This document shows positions 55,071 through 64,000 of a stretch of DNA of 64,000 nt, one piece after another. A model generated the notes under the pieces. That model saw nothing but the letters and a program-made list of their open reading frames with translations. It had not been told where the DNA came from and ran no database searches. A program made the translations under genes and the position numbers. Every line of letters starts with the position of its first letter. The stretch's first letter is position 1. Source of the stretch: Chloroflexota bacterium (lineage in GTDB: Bacteria; Chloroflexota; Anaerolineae; Aggregatilineales; J027); assembly GCA_016234595.1 (NCBI GenBank), contig JACRBG010000046.1, forward strand, positions 62,001 through 126,000. Reading direction: 5' to 3'.

Positions 55071-55523
55071 TTACACACCCAATTCGTTGTCGGGTTTTCG
55101 AATCCATGCCAAAGCCTCATCCATCGTAAAAAAGACCCGCCGCTGACGGCTTTTTTGTAAGCTAATCAGAACAAACATTTTGGCGGCCTGTGCCCCAATG
55201 GTACGAGGCAAAACAATTGCAGCCCTACCCATCAATTCGGGTCGTGCGACTGCCAGTTCTTGTGAGCGTTTGCGGATATAGGGTGTAAGGGTAAGCCCCC
55301 CCGATTCCAGAAAATCATAGATTACTAAAAATGGCTCTTTGCTAGGCCAATTCTTAAACGTTTCAAGCGCCGATGTAATCCATTCATCTACGGCTTCTCG
55401 TTTAATACTGAGTAGGTGGTAAACCGTGATACGGCCATTGTCAATTAATTCACGGGTCACATATCGCCCCACGTGCTCAACCGAGCCGGTATTTTGAGCA
55501 TTATCTGCCGCTTGATCTGACAT
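55071..55523 (-). CDS. Hypothetical protein, paralogue B
   Basis: 150 aa from ATG 55523 (GAGGGGG upstream). Aligns along its length with the protein at 54010: WPSKEPFLVIYDFLESGGLT, LTPYIRKRSQELAVARPELM, AAIVLPRTIGAQAAKMFVLI, RQRRVFFTMDEALAWIRK. Same unassigned STAS-like pattern. The stop is 4 nt from that of the convergent YqhA gene. Confidence 0.68.
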   Translation of the reverse strand: MSDQAADNAQNTGSVEHVGRYVTRELIDNGRITVYHLLSIKREAVDEWITSALETFKNWPSKEPFLVIYDFLESGGLTLTPYIRKRSQELAVARPELMGRAAIVLPRTIGAQAAKMFVLISLQKSRQRRVFFTMDEALAWIRKPDNELGV

Positions 55524-55614
55524 AATTTTCCCCCTCAAGATTACCAATAATGCATTCTTTGTGTCAGTCTAGCAGAAATACCTAACCGGGCCAATTGAGG
55601 TTCTTAACAAATAA

Positions 55615-56871
55615 TTACGGCCTAACATGCCCCTGCCCCACAATCAGCCATTTATAAGTCGTTAGCTCTTCCAATCCCATTGGCCCACGAGCATGCAACT
55701 TCTGGGTGCTAATGGCAATTTCCGCCCCTAGTCCAAGCTGCCCACCATCCGTAAAACGGGTTGAGGCATTCACATAAACCGCCGCCGAATCCACCTCATT
55801 TAAAAACCGCTCCATGGCAACAGGGTCTTGTGTCAAGATGCCATCCGAATGCGCTGTGCCATGGGCTTGGATATGTTTAATCGCCACATCGAGATTGGGC
55901 ACCACCCGAATGCCTAAAATCAAATCCAGCCACTCCACATCCCAATCACTCTCGCCTGCCCGTTCAACATTCAACGCCCCATTTACCAATTGGGCTGCGT
56001 GTTCATCCACCTTAAACCGTACTTTATCTTCCGTCAGGCGTTGAACCACCATCGGCACAAATTTCGCCGCAACCGTATCTTGAACCAACAGAGTATCGAG
56101 CGCATTGCACACCGAAGGGCGCTGGGTTTTAGCGTTATGGACAATGGCAAGGGCTGCGTCCAAATCCGCCGTCTCGTCCACATACAAATGGCAGATACCG
56201 ATACCGCCTGTAATCACTGGAATGGTGCTGTTTTCACGACAGAATGTATGCAGCGAATTACCCCCACGTGGAATAATCATGTCCACTGTATCACTCAATC
56301 GAAGCAATTCATACACATATTGGCGGTCAGTATCTTCAACTAATTGCACCGCATCCATCGGAAAACTACATTTTTCAAGCGCCGTCCGAATGGCCTTTAC
56401 CAACGCAACATTACTGCGGAGTGTCTCCGAGCCACCTCGCAAAATAACCGCATTGCTCGTTTTGAGCGTCAGTGCCACCACATCCACGGTTACATTAGGT
56501 CGTGCTTCATAGATAACGCCCAACACCCCTATAGGCACACGCCTTTTACGAATTTGTAGGCCATTTGGCAAAGTCTTTTGCTCAAATTCCATTCCTACTG
56601 GATCGGGCAGATCTACCACGTCACATACACCCCGAATAACTCCATCCAGTCGTTTTTGCAGGCTTAGGCGATCCAATAAGGCAGTGGTCAAACCATTCTT
56701 GTGCCCCTCTTCCAAATCAATGGCATTGGCAGCCAAGATAGCCTCTCGTTGCAGATTAAGTTCATCGGCAATGGCTAACAAAACCTGATTTTTGGCAGGA
56801 CTATCAAATGGGTGAAGTTGGCGTGAAGCGATCTTTGCCTGTTTACCAATGGCCTGCATATCAACTGTCAT
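55615..56871 (-). CDS. proA: Gamma-glutamyl phosphate reductase
   Basis: 418 aa. Reduces glutamyl-5-phosphate to glutamate semialdehyde for proline. EARPNVTVDV, ILRGGSE, the catalytic Cys in KTQRPSVCNALDT and the C-terminal ARGPMGLEELTTYKW are all present. Starts by ATGA overlap with the proB stop, so translationally coupled. Confidence 0.95.
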   Translation of the reverse strand: MTVDMQAIGKQAKIASRQLHPFDSPAKNQVLLAIADELNLQREAILAANAIDLEEGHKNGLTTALLDRLSLQKRLDGVIRGVCDVVDLPDPVGMEFEQKTLPNGLQIRKRRVPIGVLGVIYEARPNVTVDVVALTLKTSNAVILRGGSETLRSNVALVKAIRTALEKCSFPMDAVQLVEDTDRQYVYELLRLSDTVDMIIPRGGNSLHTFCRENSTIPVITGGIGICHLYVDETADLDAALAIVHNAKTQRPSVCNALDTLLVQDTVAAKFVPMVVQRLTEDKVRFKVDEHAAQLVNGALNVERAGESDWDVEWLDLILGIRVVPNLDVAIKHIQAHGTAHSDGILTQDPVAMERFLNEVDSAAVYVNASTRFTDGGQLGLGAEIAISTQKLHARGPMGLEELTTYKWLIVGQGHVRP

Positions 56872-57986
56872 GGTGTTTTCTCCTTGGTGCTGACCAGTAC
56901 CAAATTACCCCGATGAATCGCTTCCTCGCCATACGTGTAGCCCAAAATTTCGGCAATCTCTAGTGATTTATGCCCACGAATTTTCTCTAATTCTGCGCTG
57001 CTATAATTGGTAAGGCCATGTGCAAAAGGCCGATCTTCTTCATCCACCACCAATACCACCGCCCCGCGTTCGAACTTGCGTTTGACCGCACGTATCCCGA
57101 CGGGTAACAAACTCGCCCCACGAGTGGTCAATACTTTCATCGCCCCGGCATCAATGAGAATAGTTCCGCGGGGACGCTCGGCCAATAACCAGCGTTTGCG
57201 GCTTTCCAGATGACTGACCAATGGTTCAAAAGTTGTCCCAAGCGGCTCACCTGCCATCAAACGTAGAAGTACATTCTGCTCTTTACCACTGACAATCACG
57301 GTACGAGTCCCGCTGCGGGTAGCAAGTTGGGCTGCCTGAATTTTGGTCATCATGCCGCCTGTCCCCAAACCTGAAGAACTACCCCCAGCCAGCGCATAGA
57401 TGCTGTCGTCAATGACGTCTACACGGGAGATCAATTTGGCTTCAGGGTCAAGGCGTGGGTCTCGGTCATATAGCCCCTGTTGATCTGTGACCAAAATCAT
57501 TAAATCCGCATCAATGAGGGCCGCGATATGCGCCGCCAAGTTGTCATTATCACCCACTTTAATTTCTTCGATAGCAAGGGTATCATTTTCGTTGACAATC
57601 GGCACAATCCCATAATCCATGAGGGTATTGATGGTGTCACGGGCATTCAGATAGCGTGTTCGATGGGATAAATCAGCGTGAGTTAGCAAAACTTGTCCAA
57701 TATGGGTGTCGTAATGACCAAATAATAGACTGTATACCTCCATTAAATAGCCTTGCCCCACCGAGCACAGCATTTGTTTGGCGGGTAGATAGTTCGGTAA
57801 AGATGGGTTATCTAAGACCTCACGACCTGCTGCCATTGCCCCAGAGGTAACAACTGCGACACGAATGCCCTCTTTGACCAATGCGGCAACCTGACGGATA
57901 ATATCGAGTAATTTAGGACGAGAGAGTCGAGCTGTACCTTCCGTCAAAGTACTAGTCCCAAGTTTAATGACGATTGTTTTTGACAT
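56868..57986 (-). CDS. proB: Glutamate 5-kinase
   Basis: 372 aa from ATG 57986; frame upstream reaches 58064 but lacks support. Kinase domain: VIKLGTSTL, VTSGAMAAG, VNENDTLA, GGSSSGLGTGGMMTKIQAA; C-terminal PUA domain: DAGAMKVLTTRGASLLPVGI. First step of proline synthesis and usually proline-inhibited. TATAAT at 58027-58032 could drive it; no clear ribosome site. Confidence 0.94.
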   Translation of the reverse strand: MSKTIVIKLGTSTLTEGTARLSRPKLLDIIRQVAALVKEGIRVAVVTSGAMAAGREVLDNPSLPNYLPAKQMLCSVGQGYLMEVYSLLFGHYDTHIGQVLLTHADLSHRTRYLNARDTINTLMDYGIVPIVNENDTLAIEEIKVGDNDNLAAHIAALIDADLMILVTDQQGLYDRDPRLDPEAKLISRVDVIDDSIYALAGGSSSGLGTGGMMTKIQAAQLATRSGTRTVIVSGKEQNVLLRLMAGEPLGTTFEPLVSHLESRKRWLLAERPRGTILIDAGAMKVLTTRGASLLPVGIRAVKRKFERGAVVLVVDEEDRPFAHGLTNYSSAELEKIRGHKSLEIAEILGYTYGEEAIHRGNLVLVSTKEKTP

Positions 57987-58026
57987 TTTTTGATATGTGT
58001 TTACGGTTGATTCTAATGATAGGCGT

Positions 58027-58032
58027 ATTATA
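58027..58032. promoter_or_regulatory. -10 element shared by proB and galK divergent region
   Basis: TATAAT reads on the minus strand towards proB, and the surrounding GTATTATAC is nearly symmetric, so a plus-strand -10 could overlap it. No matching -35 was found. Confidence 0.3.
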
Positions 58033-58062
58033 CAGCGCATTTCCACTAACTGAGGAGACCCC

Positions 58063-59205
58063 ATGCGTGACGTTGTAACCGCGGCTTTCGAATCTGCGTT
58101 TGGTCCTACCCCAACTTATTTGACCCATGCACCGGGCCGGGTCAATTTAATTGGCGAACACACCGATTATAATGATGGTTTTGTCCTACCAATGGCAATT
58201 GGGCGCGGGGTTTGGGTGGCCGCGCATCCCCGTACCGACGACCAATTCCGAGTACATTCAGTGGATTATTCCGACACCATCAGTTTTTCCCGTGACCAAC
58301 TCCAAGACTCCACTCTACCCCACTGGACAAGTCATGTGCGCGGGGTTTGGTATCTATTGGCCCAGCAAGGCATGACTCTCCCCACCGCCGACATCGCCAT
58401 CGCAGGCAATGTGCCTATTGGCGCGGGGCTATCGTCATCCGCCGCTATCGAAATCAGCATGATTGAGCTCGGCTTGGCGCTTGCCAACCAACACATGACT
58501 CAGGCCCAAAAAGCCCTGCTAGGCGTCGAAGTGGAACATAAATTTATGGGGATGCCCTCGGGGGTTATGGATCAAATGACCTCGGCTGCCAGTTCCGAAG
58601 GTCATGCCATTCTCATTGATTGCCGAACCCTTACAACTCGCCCCATCCATATACCCGATGGTGTTAGCGTCATAGTGATTGACACTGCCAAACGCCGTCA
58701 ATTAGTCGGTTCAGCGTATGTAGACCGCCGTCGCCAATGCGAAGAAGCCGCCCAAATCATCGGCGTGTCCCACCTGCGTGACGCAACAATCGAGCAGGTT
58801 GAGGCGTATAAAAATCAACTGGAGGATGTTCGCTATCGGCGTGCCCGTCATATCGTAACTGAAAATGCTCGCACACTTGAGGCTGCTGATGCACTCCAAA
58901 AAGGTGATGCCGTCGCTACCGGCAAGTTGATGAATGCCAGTCACTATAGTATGCGTGACGACTTTGAAATTTCATGGGCCGAGGCCGACCTAATCACCGA
59001 GATGGCTCGGAACACCCCCGGTTGTTTTGGCGCACGCATGACGGGTGGCGGATTCGGTGGTTGCTGTGTCGCCTTGGTTTCGGCCAATGCGGTTGAGGGC
59101 TTTACTGAAAAAATCACCCCACTTTATCAAGCCGAAACCCACCTGACACCCGTGATATATGCCTTCCAGCCTGCCGCAGGTAGTCGTGTCATTTTTAAAC
59201 CATAA
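58063..59205 (+). CDS. galK: Galactokinase
   Basis: 380 aa GHMP kinase. Signature GRVNLIGEHTDYNDGFVLP, ATP loop PIGAGLSSSAAIE and MTGGGFGGCCVAL. GAGGAG lies 5 nt before the ATG. Phosphorylates galactose; no galT or galE is next to it. Confidence 0.94.
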   Translation: MRDVVTAAFESAFGPTPTYLTHAPGRVNLIGEHTDYNDGFVLPMAIGRGVWVAAHPRTDDQFRVHSVDYSDTISFSRDQLQDSTLPHWTSHVRGVWYLLAQQGMTLPTADIAIAGNVPIGAGLSSSAAIEISMIELGLALANQHMTQAQKALLGVEVEHKFMGMPSGVMDQMTSAASSEGHAILIDCRTLTTRPIHIPDGVSVIVIDTAKRRQLVGSAYVDRRRQCEEAAQIIGVSHLRDATIEQVEAYKNQLEDVRYRRARHIVTENARTLEAADALQKGDAVATGKLMNASHYSMRDDFEISWAEADLITEMARNTPGCFGARMTGGGFGGCCVALVSANAVEGFTEKITPLYQAETHLTPVIYAFQPAAGSRVIFKP

Positions 59206-59220
59206 GACCGTGAGGAAACC

Positions 59221-59628
59221 ATGCTAGACAAACGCCAACCCGTGCGCGGTGAAATTGTCCAACCTGAAGATGATGATTACTTAGGTGATTATGACCACTA
59301 CGATGTCGAAAATCGTAACGGCCCCATTCATCCACTCAGTGCTATGGTCACCATTGCCCTAGATTTCTTCTGGACGGTTCCTGACCTTGCTGCCACACCG
59401 ACAGTAGTTGGCTTGTTTTTCACTGCCTTCAGCATCTTTGTGTTGAATGGTATCGCCGTCAGTTTGATTCAATATTTTGTCGAGCGTGACAATCTAGGGT
59501 CAGCCCTTGCCAAAGGCTTTGCGATGGGTATTGTCGCGGGTGTCCCCTATCCCTTGACGGGCACAATTGTTGGTGGCGCGTTTTTGCTGCCCCATGTCAA
59601 ACGTCAATTGCTTGGCAGTGGAAAATAA
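59221..59628 (+). CDS. Small membrane protein, unknown
   Basis: 135 aa, 15 nt after galK with GAGGAAACC before the ATG. An acidic N-terminus then two membrane helices (about 60-85 and 100-120). No recognised family. Confidence 0.62.
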   Translation: MLDKRQPVRGEIVQPEDDDYLGDYDHYDVENRNGPIHPLSAMVTIALDFFWTVPDLAATPTVVGLFFTAFSIFVLNGIAVSLIQYFVERDNLGSALAKGFAMGIVAGVPYPLTGTIVGGAFLLPHVKRQLLGSGK

Positions 59629-59635
59629 TCAACAG

Positions 59636-59675
59636 CGAGGGCGATTGGCATGTTTGAAACGGCTAGTCGCCCTCG
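59636..59675. terminator. Hairpin between the galK operon and topA
   Basis: CGAGGGCGA and TCGCCCTCG form a perfect 9 bp stem over a 22 nt loop between convergent genes. No T tract. Confidence 0.45.
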
Positions 59676-59684
59676 TGAGTATAT

Positions 59685-62381
59685 CTATTTAGAGGTTTTC
59701 TTCTTGGCGACAGCAGGTTTTTTGGCAGTCGCCTTTTTGGTCGAGGTTGCAGTGGATTTCTTAGCCGTCGTCTTTTTGACAGTCGTCTTTTTTACGGCTG
59801 TTGTTGCAGCAGCTTTGGCTTTCGATTTCGTTGTTTTGGTCGCCTTAGTCGGTTGTTTTTGCGCCAGCAAGCCCAGCGCCTGCTCCAATGTCACCGTTTC
59901 TGGCTGAACACCCTTAGTCAGCTTGGCATTTGTCTTACCATGCTTGATATACGGCCCATACCGCCCTGAATTGACGGTCACAGGCTGCCCATCAGCGGGG
60001 TGATCCCCTAGTGTCCGCAGTAATTGTGACGCTTTGGCGCTGCTCTGACTTAGTAATTCAAGCGCCCGATCCAAATCTACCGTGAAAATGTCATCGCTTT
60101 TCGTTAGCGACTTAAAGGTGTCACCACGGCGCACATAGGGCCCAAAGCGCCCAATCGCGGCTTGAATCTCCTCGCCTGTTTCGGGGTCATTCCCCAAAGT
60201 GCGCGGCAAGCTCAAAAGATTAATCGCCATTTGTGGAGTCACGTCTTGTGGTTGAGTACCTTTGGGTAACGAGGCCCGTTTTGGTTTGACCCCATCCTCG
60301 CCGTTTTGCCCCAACTGCACATAATAACCAAAACGCCCTTGCAGCAAAAAAATCGGCTCACCTGTGCTGGGGAAATGCGCAATGATGTCTGGCCCTTCGT
60401 CTTTCTGGCGAATCAGTCGCTCCACCTCGACCACATTCAAATCGGCGGGGGCGATGGATTCTGGAATGGAGACACGCACGGCCTCCCCACCCCCATTTTC
60501 GCGCTCGATATAGGCCCCATATGGCCCAACACGCACTTTCGCCTCGACTCCATCCAAGTCCAGTGCATAAATATCACGTGGGTTGATGGTCTGTTCTTTT
60601 TCCTTAACCTGCGACTCCAACCCGACTTCACCTTGATAAAATTCGCGCAGATAGGGCAACCACTCGGCTTTCCCTTCCGCGATTTCATCCAGCACTTCTT
60701 CCATCCGTGCCGTAAACTGGGTGTCTACCAAATCTGGAAAATGATTTTCCAACAGACGGCTCACAGCAAATGCAACATAAGTAGGGATTAACTGATTGCT
60801 GGTTTTTTGAGCATACCCGCGATCCAATATCGTGCTGATAATCGTGGAATAGGTACTGGGGCGGCCCACCCCTTCTTTTTCCAATGCCTGTACCAGCGAG
60901 GCCTCCGTATAGCGGGCGGGTGGCTTAGTTTCGTGTTTAAGCGCCTCAACATCTTTGCAATTCACCACATCGCCCTGTTTTAGCAGTGGCAAAATCATCT
61001 CTTGGTCGTCCAACGCCGCGTCAGGATCGTCTGTTCCTTCAACATAGGCACGGAAAAAACCGGGGAACTCAATGACCTTTCCCGTCGCTTGGAAAACCGC
61101 ATCCTGTGCCTGAATGTTGACCGTGTTGAATTTCAAGATCGCTTCCGCCATCTGGGTAGCGATAGTGCGCTTCCAAATCATGTCATAAACACTGGCTTCC
61201 GTCCCCGACAACCCATGTTCCCCGGCGGTCAACATTTGGGTTCCGGCTGGGCGAATGGCCTCATGCGCTTCCTGTGCTGCCTTCGATTGGGTCGAATATT
61301 GCCGCGGCTGGTCACTCAAATATTCATTGCCGTAGCGCCGTTTAACGGCATTCCGCGCCGCATTAATCGCCTCAGATGACAGTGTCACTGAATCGGTACG
61401 CATATAGGTGATATACCCTTGTTCGTACAGACGTTGGGCTACCCGCATCGTTTCCTTAGAGGACAAACGTAGTTTGCGATTGGCTTCTTGTTGCAATGTA
61501 CTAGTCGTAAAGGGCGGCGGGGGGCGGCGCTTTTGCACTCGTTCATTAACGTCAATCACTTGCCAAACGGTCGGTTTGCCGTTTTCGCCCTTTAGCAGTC
61601 GTTCACGTAAATTCCTAGCGGCGGTCTCGTCCAACAGTAGGACTTTGGCATTTTTCTTAAGCTGTCCGGTCGTCTCATCAAAGTCTTTTCCGCTGGCAAT
61701 TGTGCGACCACCTACCGAGATTAACACTGCGCTAAATTTTTGTTTATTGGCATCCAGCAGGGCCTTCAAATCCCAATAGGTGGCGGAACGAAAGGCGATC
61801 CGTTCCCGTTCGCGCTTGACCAACATCTGCATCGCTACGGACTGCACTCGCCCTGCCGAAAGGCCACTGGCAACTTTTTTCCACAGCAAGGGTGAGACAG
61901 TATAGCCTACCAGGCGATCTAGGATACGTCGTGTTTCCTGTGCCCGCACCAACTGTTGATCAATCTCGCGGGTCTGGCTGAGTGCCTCTTGAATGGCCTC
62001 CCGCGTAATTTCATGAAACACCATCCGGCGAATCGGCACTTCCGGTTTTAGTACTTCGGTCAAATGCCAGCCGATGCTCTCGCCCTCACGGTCTTCGTCG
62101 GTAGCAAGGATCAGTTCATCTGCATCTTTGAGGAGAGCTTTTAGTTCTTTAATGACCTTCTTTTTGTCACTCGGCACAACATACAGCGGCTCAAAGTTCT
62201 TTTCAATATCCACCCCAATCCGCGACCATGCCTGTTCTTTATAGGCGGCGGGAATCTCTTTGGCCGATGCTGGTAAATCTCGCACATGCCCCATACAGGC
62301 TTCCACTTCATAGCCTTTGGGCAAAAAATTACTGATGGTTCTCGCTTTGGTTGGCGACTCGACAATGACCAATCGTCGCAT
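59685..62381 (-). CDS. topA: DNA topoisomerase I
   Basis: 898 aa from ATG 62381 (GAGG, 6 nt spacer). Toprim [10 protein letters not shown] and [15 protein letters not shown], catalytic Tyr in [12 protein letters not shown]. Instead of zinc fingers the C-terminus has repeated [20 protein letters not shown] and [10 protein letters not shown] units and a Lys/Ala/Thr tail. Relaxes negative supercoils. This C-terminal form is common in Chloroflexota and Actinobacteria. Confidence 0.95.
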   Translation of the reverse strand: MRRLVIVESPTKARTISNFLPKGYEVEACMGHVRDLPASAKEIPAAYKEQAWSRIGVDIEKNFEPLYVVPSDKKKVIKELKALLKDADELILATDEDREGESIGWHLTEVLKPEVPIRRMVFHEITREAIQEALSQTREIDQQLVRAQETRRILDRLVGYTVSPLLWKKVASGLSAGRVQSVAMQMLVKRERERIAFRSATYWDLKALLDANKQKFSAVLISVGGRTIASGKDFDETTGQLKKNAKVLLLDETAARNLRERLLKGENGKPTVWQVIDVNERVQKRRPPPPFTTSTLQQEANRKLRLSSKETMRVAQRLYEQGYITYMRTDSVTLSSEAINAARNAVKRRYGNEYLSDQPRQYSTQSKAAQEAHEAIRPAGTQMLTAGEHGLSGTEASVYDMIWKRTIATQMAEAILKFNTVNIQAQDAVFQATGKVIEFPGFFRAYVEGTDDPDAALDDQEMILPLLKQGDVVNCKDVEALKHETKPPARYTEASLVQALEKEGVGRPSTYSTIISTILDRGYAQKTSNQLIPTYVAFAVSRLLENHFPDLVDTQFTARMEEVLDEIAEGKAEWLPYLREFYQGEVGLESQVKEKEQTINPRDIYALDLDGVEAKVRVGPYGAYIERENGGGEAVRVSIPESIAPADLNVVEVERLIRQKDEGPDIIAHFPSTGEPIFLLQGRFGYYVQLGQNGEDGVKPKRASLPKGTQPQDVTPQMAINLLSLPRTLGNDPETGEEIQAAIGRFGPYVRRGDTFKSLTKSDDIFTVDLDRALELLSQSSAKASQLLRTLGDHPADGQPVTVNSGRYGPYIKHGKTNAKLTKGVQPETVTLEQALGLLAQKQPTKATKTTKSKAKAAATTAVKKTTVKKTTAKKSTATSTKKATAKKPAVAKKKTSK

Positions 62382-62800
62382 TGATTTCCTCAATTATCTA
62401 AATTCATACTGCATCAGGGCAGAGCTTAATCTCAATTATCTTCGTGCACAGGGTAGCGAAGATACGCCCCTATTGTCAAGATGATTTGGTGATTATTAGA
62501 CAAATTTTATATGGAGCCAGAAATAGAATTCACAAATTTATACAAAATTGGCATACGGTCAAAATAAAGATACTTTGGGGCTATGCATCGCTTATTTAAG
62601 TTCACCATCGCAGTCTTTGCATGGTTATTCTTGCTTGCCATCCATTAGAGCAAGTAACCAGTATCCTACTGGATTGGTTTTCTGTCTAGTCGCACCAAGC
62701 GCCTCGCACAACAACTCTATCCGATGGGGACCGCCCAGCCCTTTCCCTCGCTTGCAAATAGGCGTTTTACTATCCTTCAATGTAATCCTTCTAACTCCTA
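62382..62800. other. Intergenic region of 419 bp
   Basis: AT-rich in its first half with an imperfect AATTTTATAT/TATACAAAATT inverted repeat near 62500-62550. A 21-codon hydrophobic ORF (62583-62648, begins MHRLFKFTIAVFAW) is seen without a good ribosome site. No RNA gene recognised. Confidence 0.5.
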
Positions 62801-63754
62801 TTAGGGTCGCAGCAGCAGTTTCAGTACCCCACCCTGCGCAGCTCGGGCCAACGCCGCCGGGGCATCGCTAAGTGAATATTCCCCATCAATCATACTAAGA
62901 ACGTCAATCTGCTTTTGTGATAATAAACGTAGCGCCACATCAAATGGCCCACAGCGGCTCCCCACCACCGCTATTTCGTTCACCACAATTTTGCTCAAAT
63001 TCGCCTGTGGGATACCTTCATAGGTACTTTTCAGAACGACCGTCCCACGAGGCCGCACCAGCGCCAGCACATCCTCAAAGCCTGCTGCGTTTCCAGTACA
63101 ATCTACCACCACCCCTGCCCGCGCATTGGGTACCTCTTCGCGCCACCGAGCCTCGATTCCCCATTTTGCCAGCAATTCAACTTGGCGGTCATGTCGCACA
63201 ATGCCAATAACGGGCATTCCGGCTTGGTGCATAACCTGAGCACACAGCATCCCCAATCGCCCCACCCCTAAGATATAGATAGGTTCGGTTGGGCGTAAAT
63301 GTACCTGTTGCAAAATCTCACAGGCCGCTGCCAAGGGTTCAGCGAAAACGGCTTCAATATCCGTCACATTGTCAGGAATGCGATGCAGATTCCGCACGAC
63401 CAACTTAAATTCGTCGGCAAATGCCCCATCATAATTGCCCGATATACCCAACGTCGAACGATTGCGGCATTGGGTTGGAATTCCCATGCGACACAAATCA
63501 CACTGACCACAGGCAATGTTTATCTCACCTACTACCCGCTGCCCTACCCACTCTTCCGGCCCTTGTACCACCTCGCCCGCAAATTCGTGCCCCAACACAC
63601 CCTCAAAATTCATATAGCCGCGTGTCAGCGCCAAGTCAGTGCTGCATACCCCCGCTACCTTTAATTGAATGAGTGCCTCATCCAATTGCAACGAGGGCGT
63701 CTCGCGCCCAATAACCCGTACCCCTGTCCCATCAAAAACTACTGCCTGCCCCAT
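62801..63754 (-). CDS. Zinc-dependent medium-chain alcohol dehydrogenase
   Basis: 317 aa. Catalytic zinc ligands in VAGVCSTDL and GHEFAGEVV; structural zinc CGQCDLCRMGIPTQC; nucleotide motif LGVGRLGMLCAQV. AAGGAA precedes the ATG. Oxidises an alcohol or polyol with NAD(P). Substrate unknown. Confidence 0.88.
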   Translation of the reverse strand: MGQAVVFDGTGVRVIGRETPSLQLDEALIQLKVAGVCSTDLALTRGYMNFEGVLGHEFAGEVVQGPEEWVGQRVVGEINIACGQCDLCRMGIPTQCRNRSTLGISGNYDGAFADEFKLVVRNLHRIPDNVTDIEAVFAEPLAAACEILQQVHLRPTEPIYILGVGRLGMLCAQVMHQAGMPVIGIVRHDRQVELLAKWGIEARWREEVPNARAGVVVDCTGNAAGFEDVLALVRPRGTVVLKSTYEGIPQANLSKIVVNEIAVVGSRCGPFDVALRLLSQKQIDVLSMIDGEYSLSDAPAALARAAQGGVLKLLLRP

Positions 63755-63784
63755 CTATAGTTCCTTTTCTTGATCAATATGGCC

Positions 63785-64000
63785 CTATTGCGATTGACGT
63801 GCTTCCGGCGTTAACAAATTTTCAATCTCGCTAAATTCATAAAAACGATCATCCAGTTTTTTAAACTCGTAGTGTTGCAGAACTTCCGGCAATTTCCCAC
63901 CAACCGGGACACACACAAACCCATAGGCCCGCAAGTTGTCGCCAACATCGAACCAGACCACCCCATCATGCAGTAATATATTTACCCGATTATAAGCGCC
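63785..64000 (-). CDS. Unknown protein, C-terminus only
   Basis: 71 residues open to the right edge, ending in a stop at 63785-63787. It contains VVWFDVGDNLRAYGFVCVPVG and an acidic end (EFSEIENLLTPEARQSQ). No family recognised. Likely cotranscribed with the dehydrogenase gene 30 nt downstream of it. Confidence 0.6.
   Translation of the reverse strand, partial: GAYNRVNILLHDGVVWFDVGDNLRAYGFVCVPVGGKLPEVLQHYEFKKLDDRFYEFSEIENLLTPEARQSQ

Noticed and set aside
62583-62648. 21-codon hydrophobic ORF as a gene
   Set aside because: No convincing ribosome site and no operon context; mentioned only in the intergenic entry.

Overview
The window looks like a chromosomal segment of a Chloroflexota bacterium, most likely of the class Anaerolineae. 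The base composition is near 50% GC. Support comes from many secreted proteins built from SH3b, LysM or PPC repeats with Thr/Pro-rich stalks, a monoderm-style envelope set (LCP protein, YkuD transpeptidase, Cys lipoprotein), a TopA with C-terminal Gly-Arg-Tyr/Phe-Gly repeats and a Lys/Ala tail, and split biotin-dependent carboxylase genes. This is inference from gene content; no rRNA or tRNA gene was seen. The gene at each edge is cut.

Layout. 1-6.8 kb: envelope genes (partial LCP protein, six-SH3b protein, L,D-transpeptidase, SIMPL protein) around asd. 6.9-9.2 kb: a two-gene minus-strand operon of an FHA protein and a Clp-N/kinase-fold fusion. 9.4-11.6 kb: a plant-like cystathionine gamma-synthase and homoserine kinase. 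11.6-22.7 kb: a minus-strand block with a GlcD/GlcF-like FAD/Fe-S dehydrogenase, an orphan MalK/UgpC ATPase, low-complexity surface proteins, a glycosidase-like lipoprotein, a LysM protein and oligoendopeptidase F. 22.9-29.6 kb: a plus-strand operon coding a three-polypeptide methylcrotonyl-CoA carboxylase (carboxyltransferase, biotin carboxylase, biotin carrier) interleaved with four accessory genes. 29.6-31.5 kb: a tandem duplication of Tat-exported metallophosphoesterases. 31.5-35.8 kb: MaoC hydratase plus CitE-type lyase, a 39-residue membrane peptide, an SDR, an alpha/beta hydrolase and nagA. 36-38.5 kb: a secreted PPC metallopeptidase. 38.8-39.6 kb: a protein joining an RRM to a PHAX-like RNA-binding domain. 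39.7-49.8 kb: small enzymes, a LysM protein, a SWIM protein, an ECF sigma/membrane anti-sigma-like pair, a large receptor Ser/Thr kinase, a CRP-like regulator and DUF456. 50-55.5 kb: an MFS transporter, a ParM/ParR-like pair with upstream repeats, a NAGPA-domain protein, and two paralogous 150-residue proteins flanking a YqhA-type membrane protein. 55.6-64 kb: proBA, galK, topA and a zinc alcohol dehydrogenase.

How the genes work together. asd, thrB and the gamma-synthase lie on the aspartate route to threonine and methionine; proB and proA make proline; the carboxylase belongs to leucine degradation. Signalling is prominent (FHA, two kinase-fold proteins, ECF sigma, CRP-like factor). The least ordinary items are the RRM-PHAX protein, the FHA/Clp-N-kinase operon, the actin-type partition pair on an apparently chromosomal segment, and an inverted repeat that can cover the ribosome-binding site of the hexapeptide acyltransferase.
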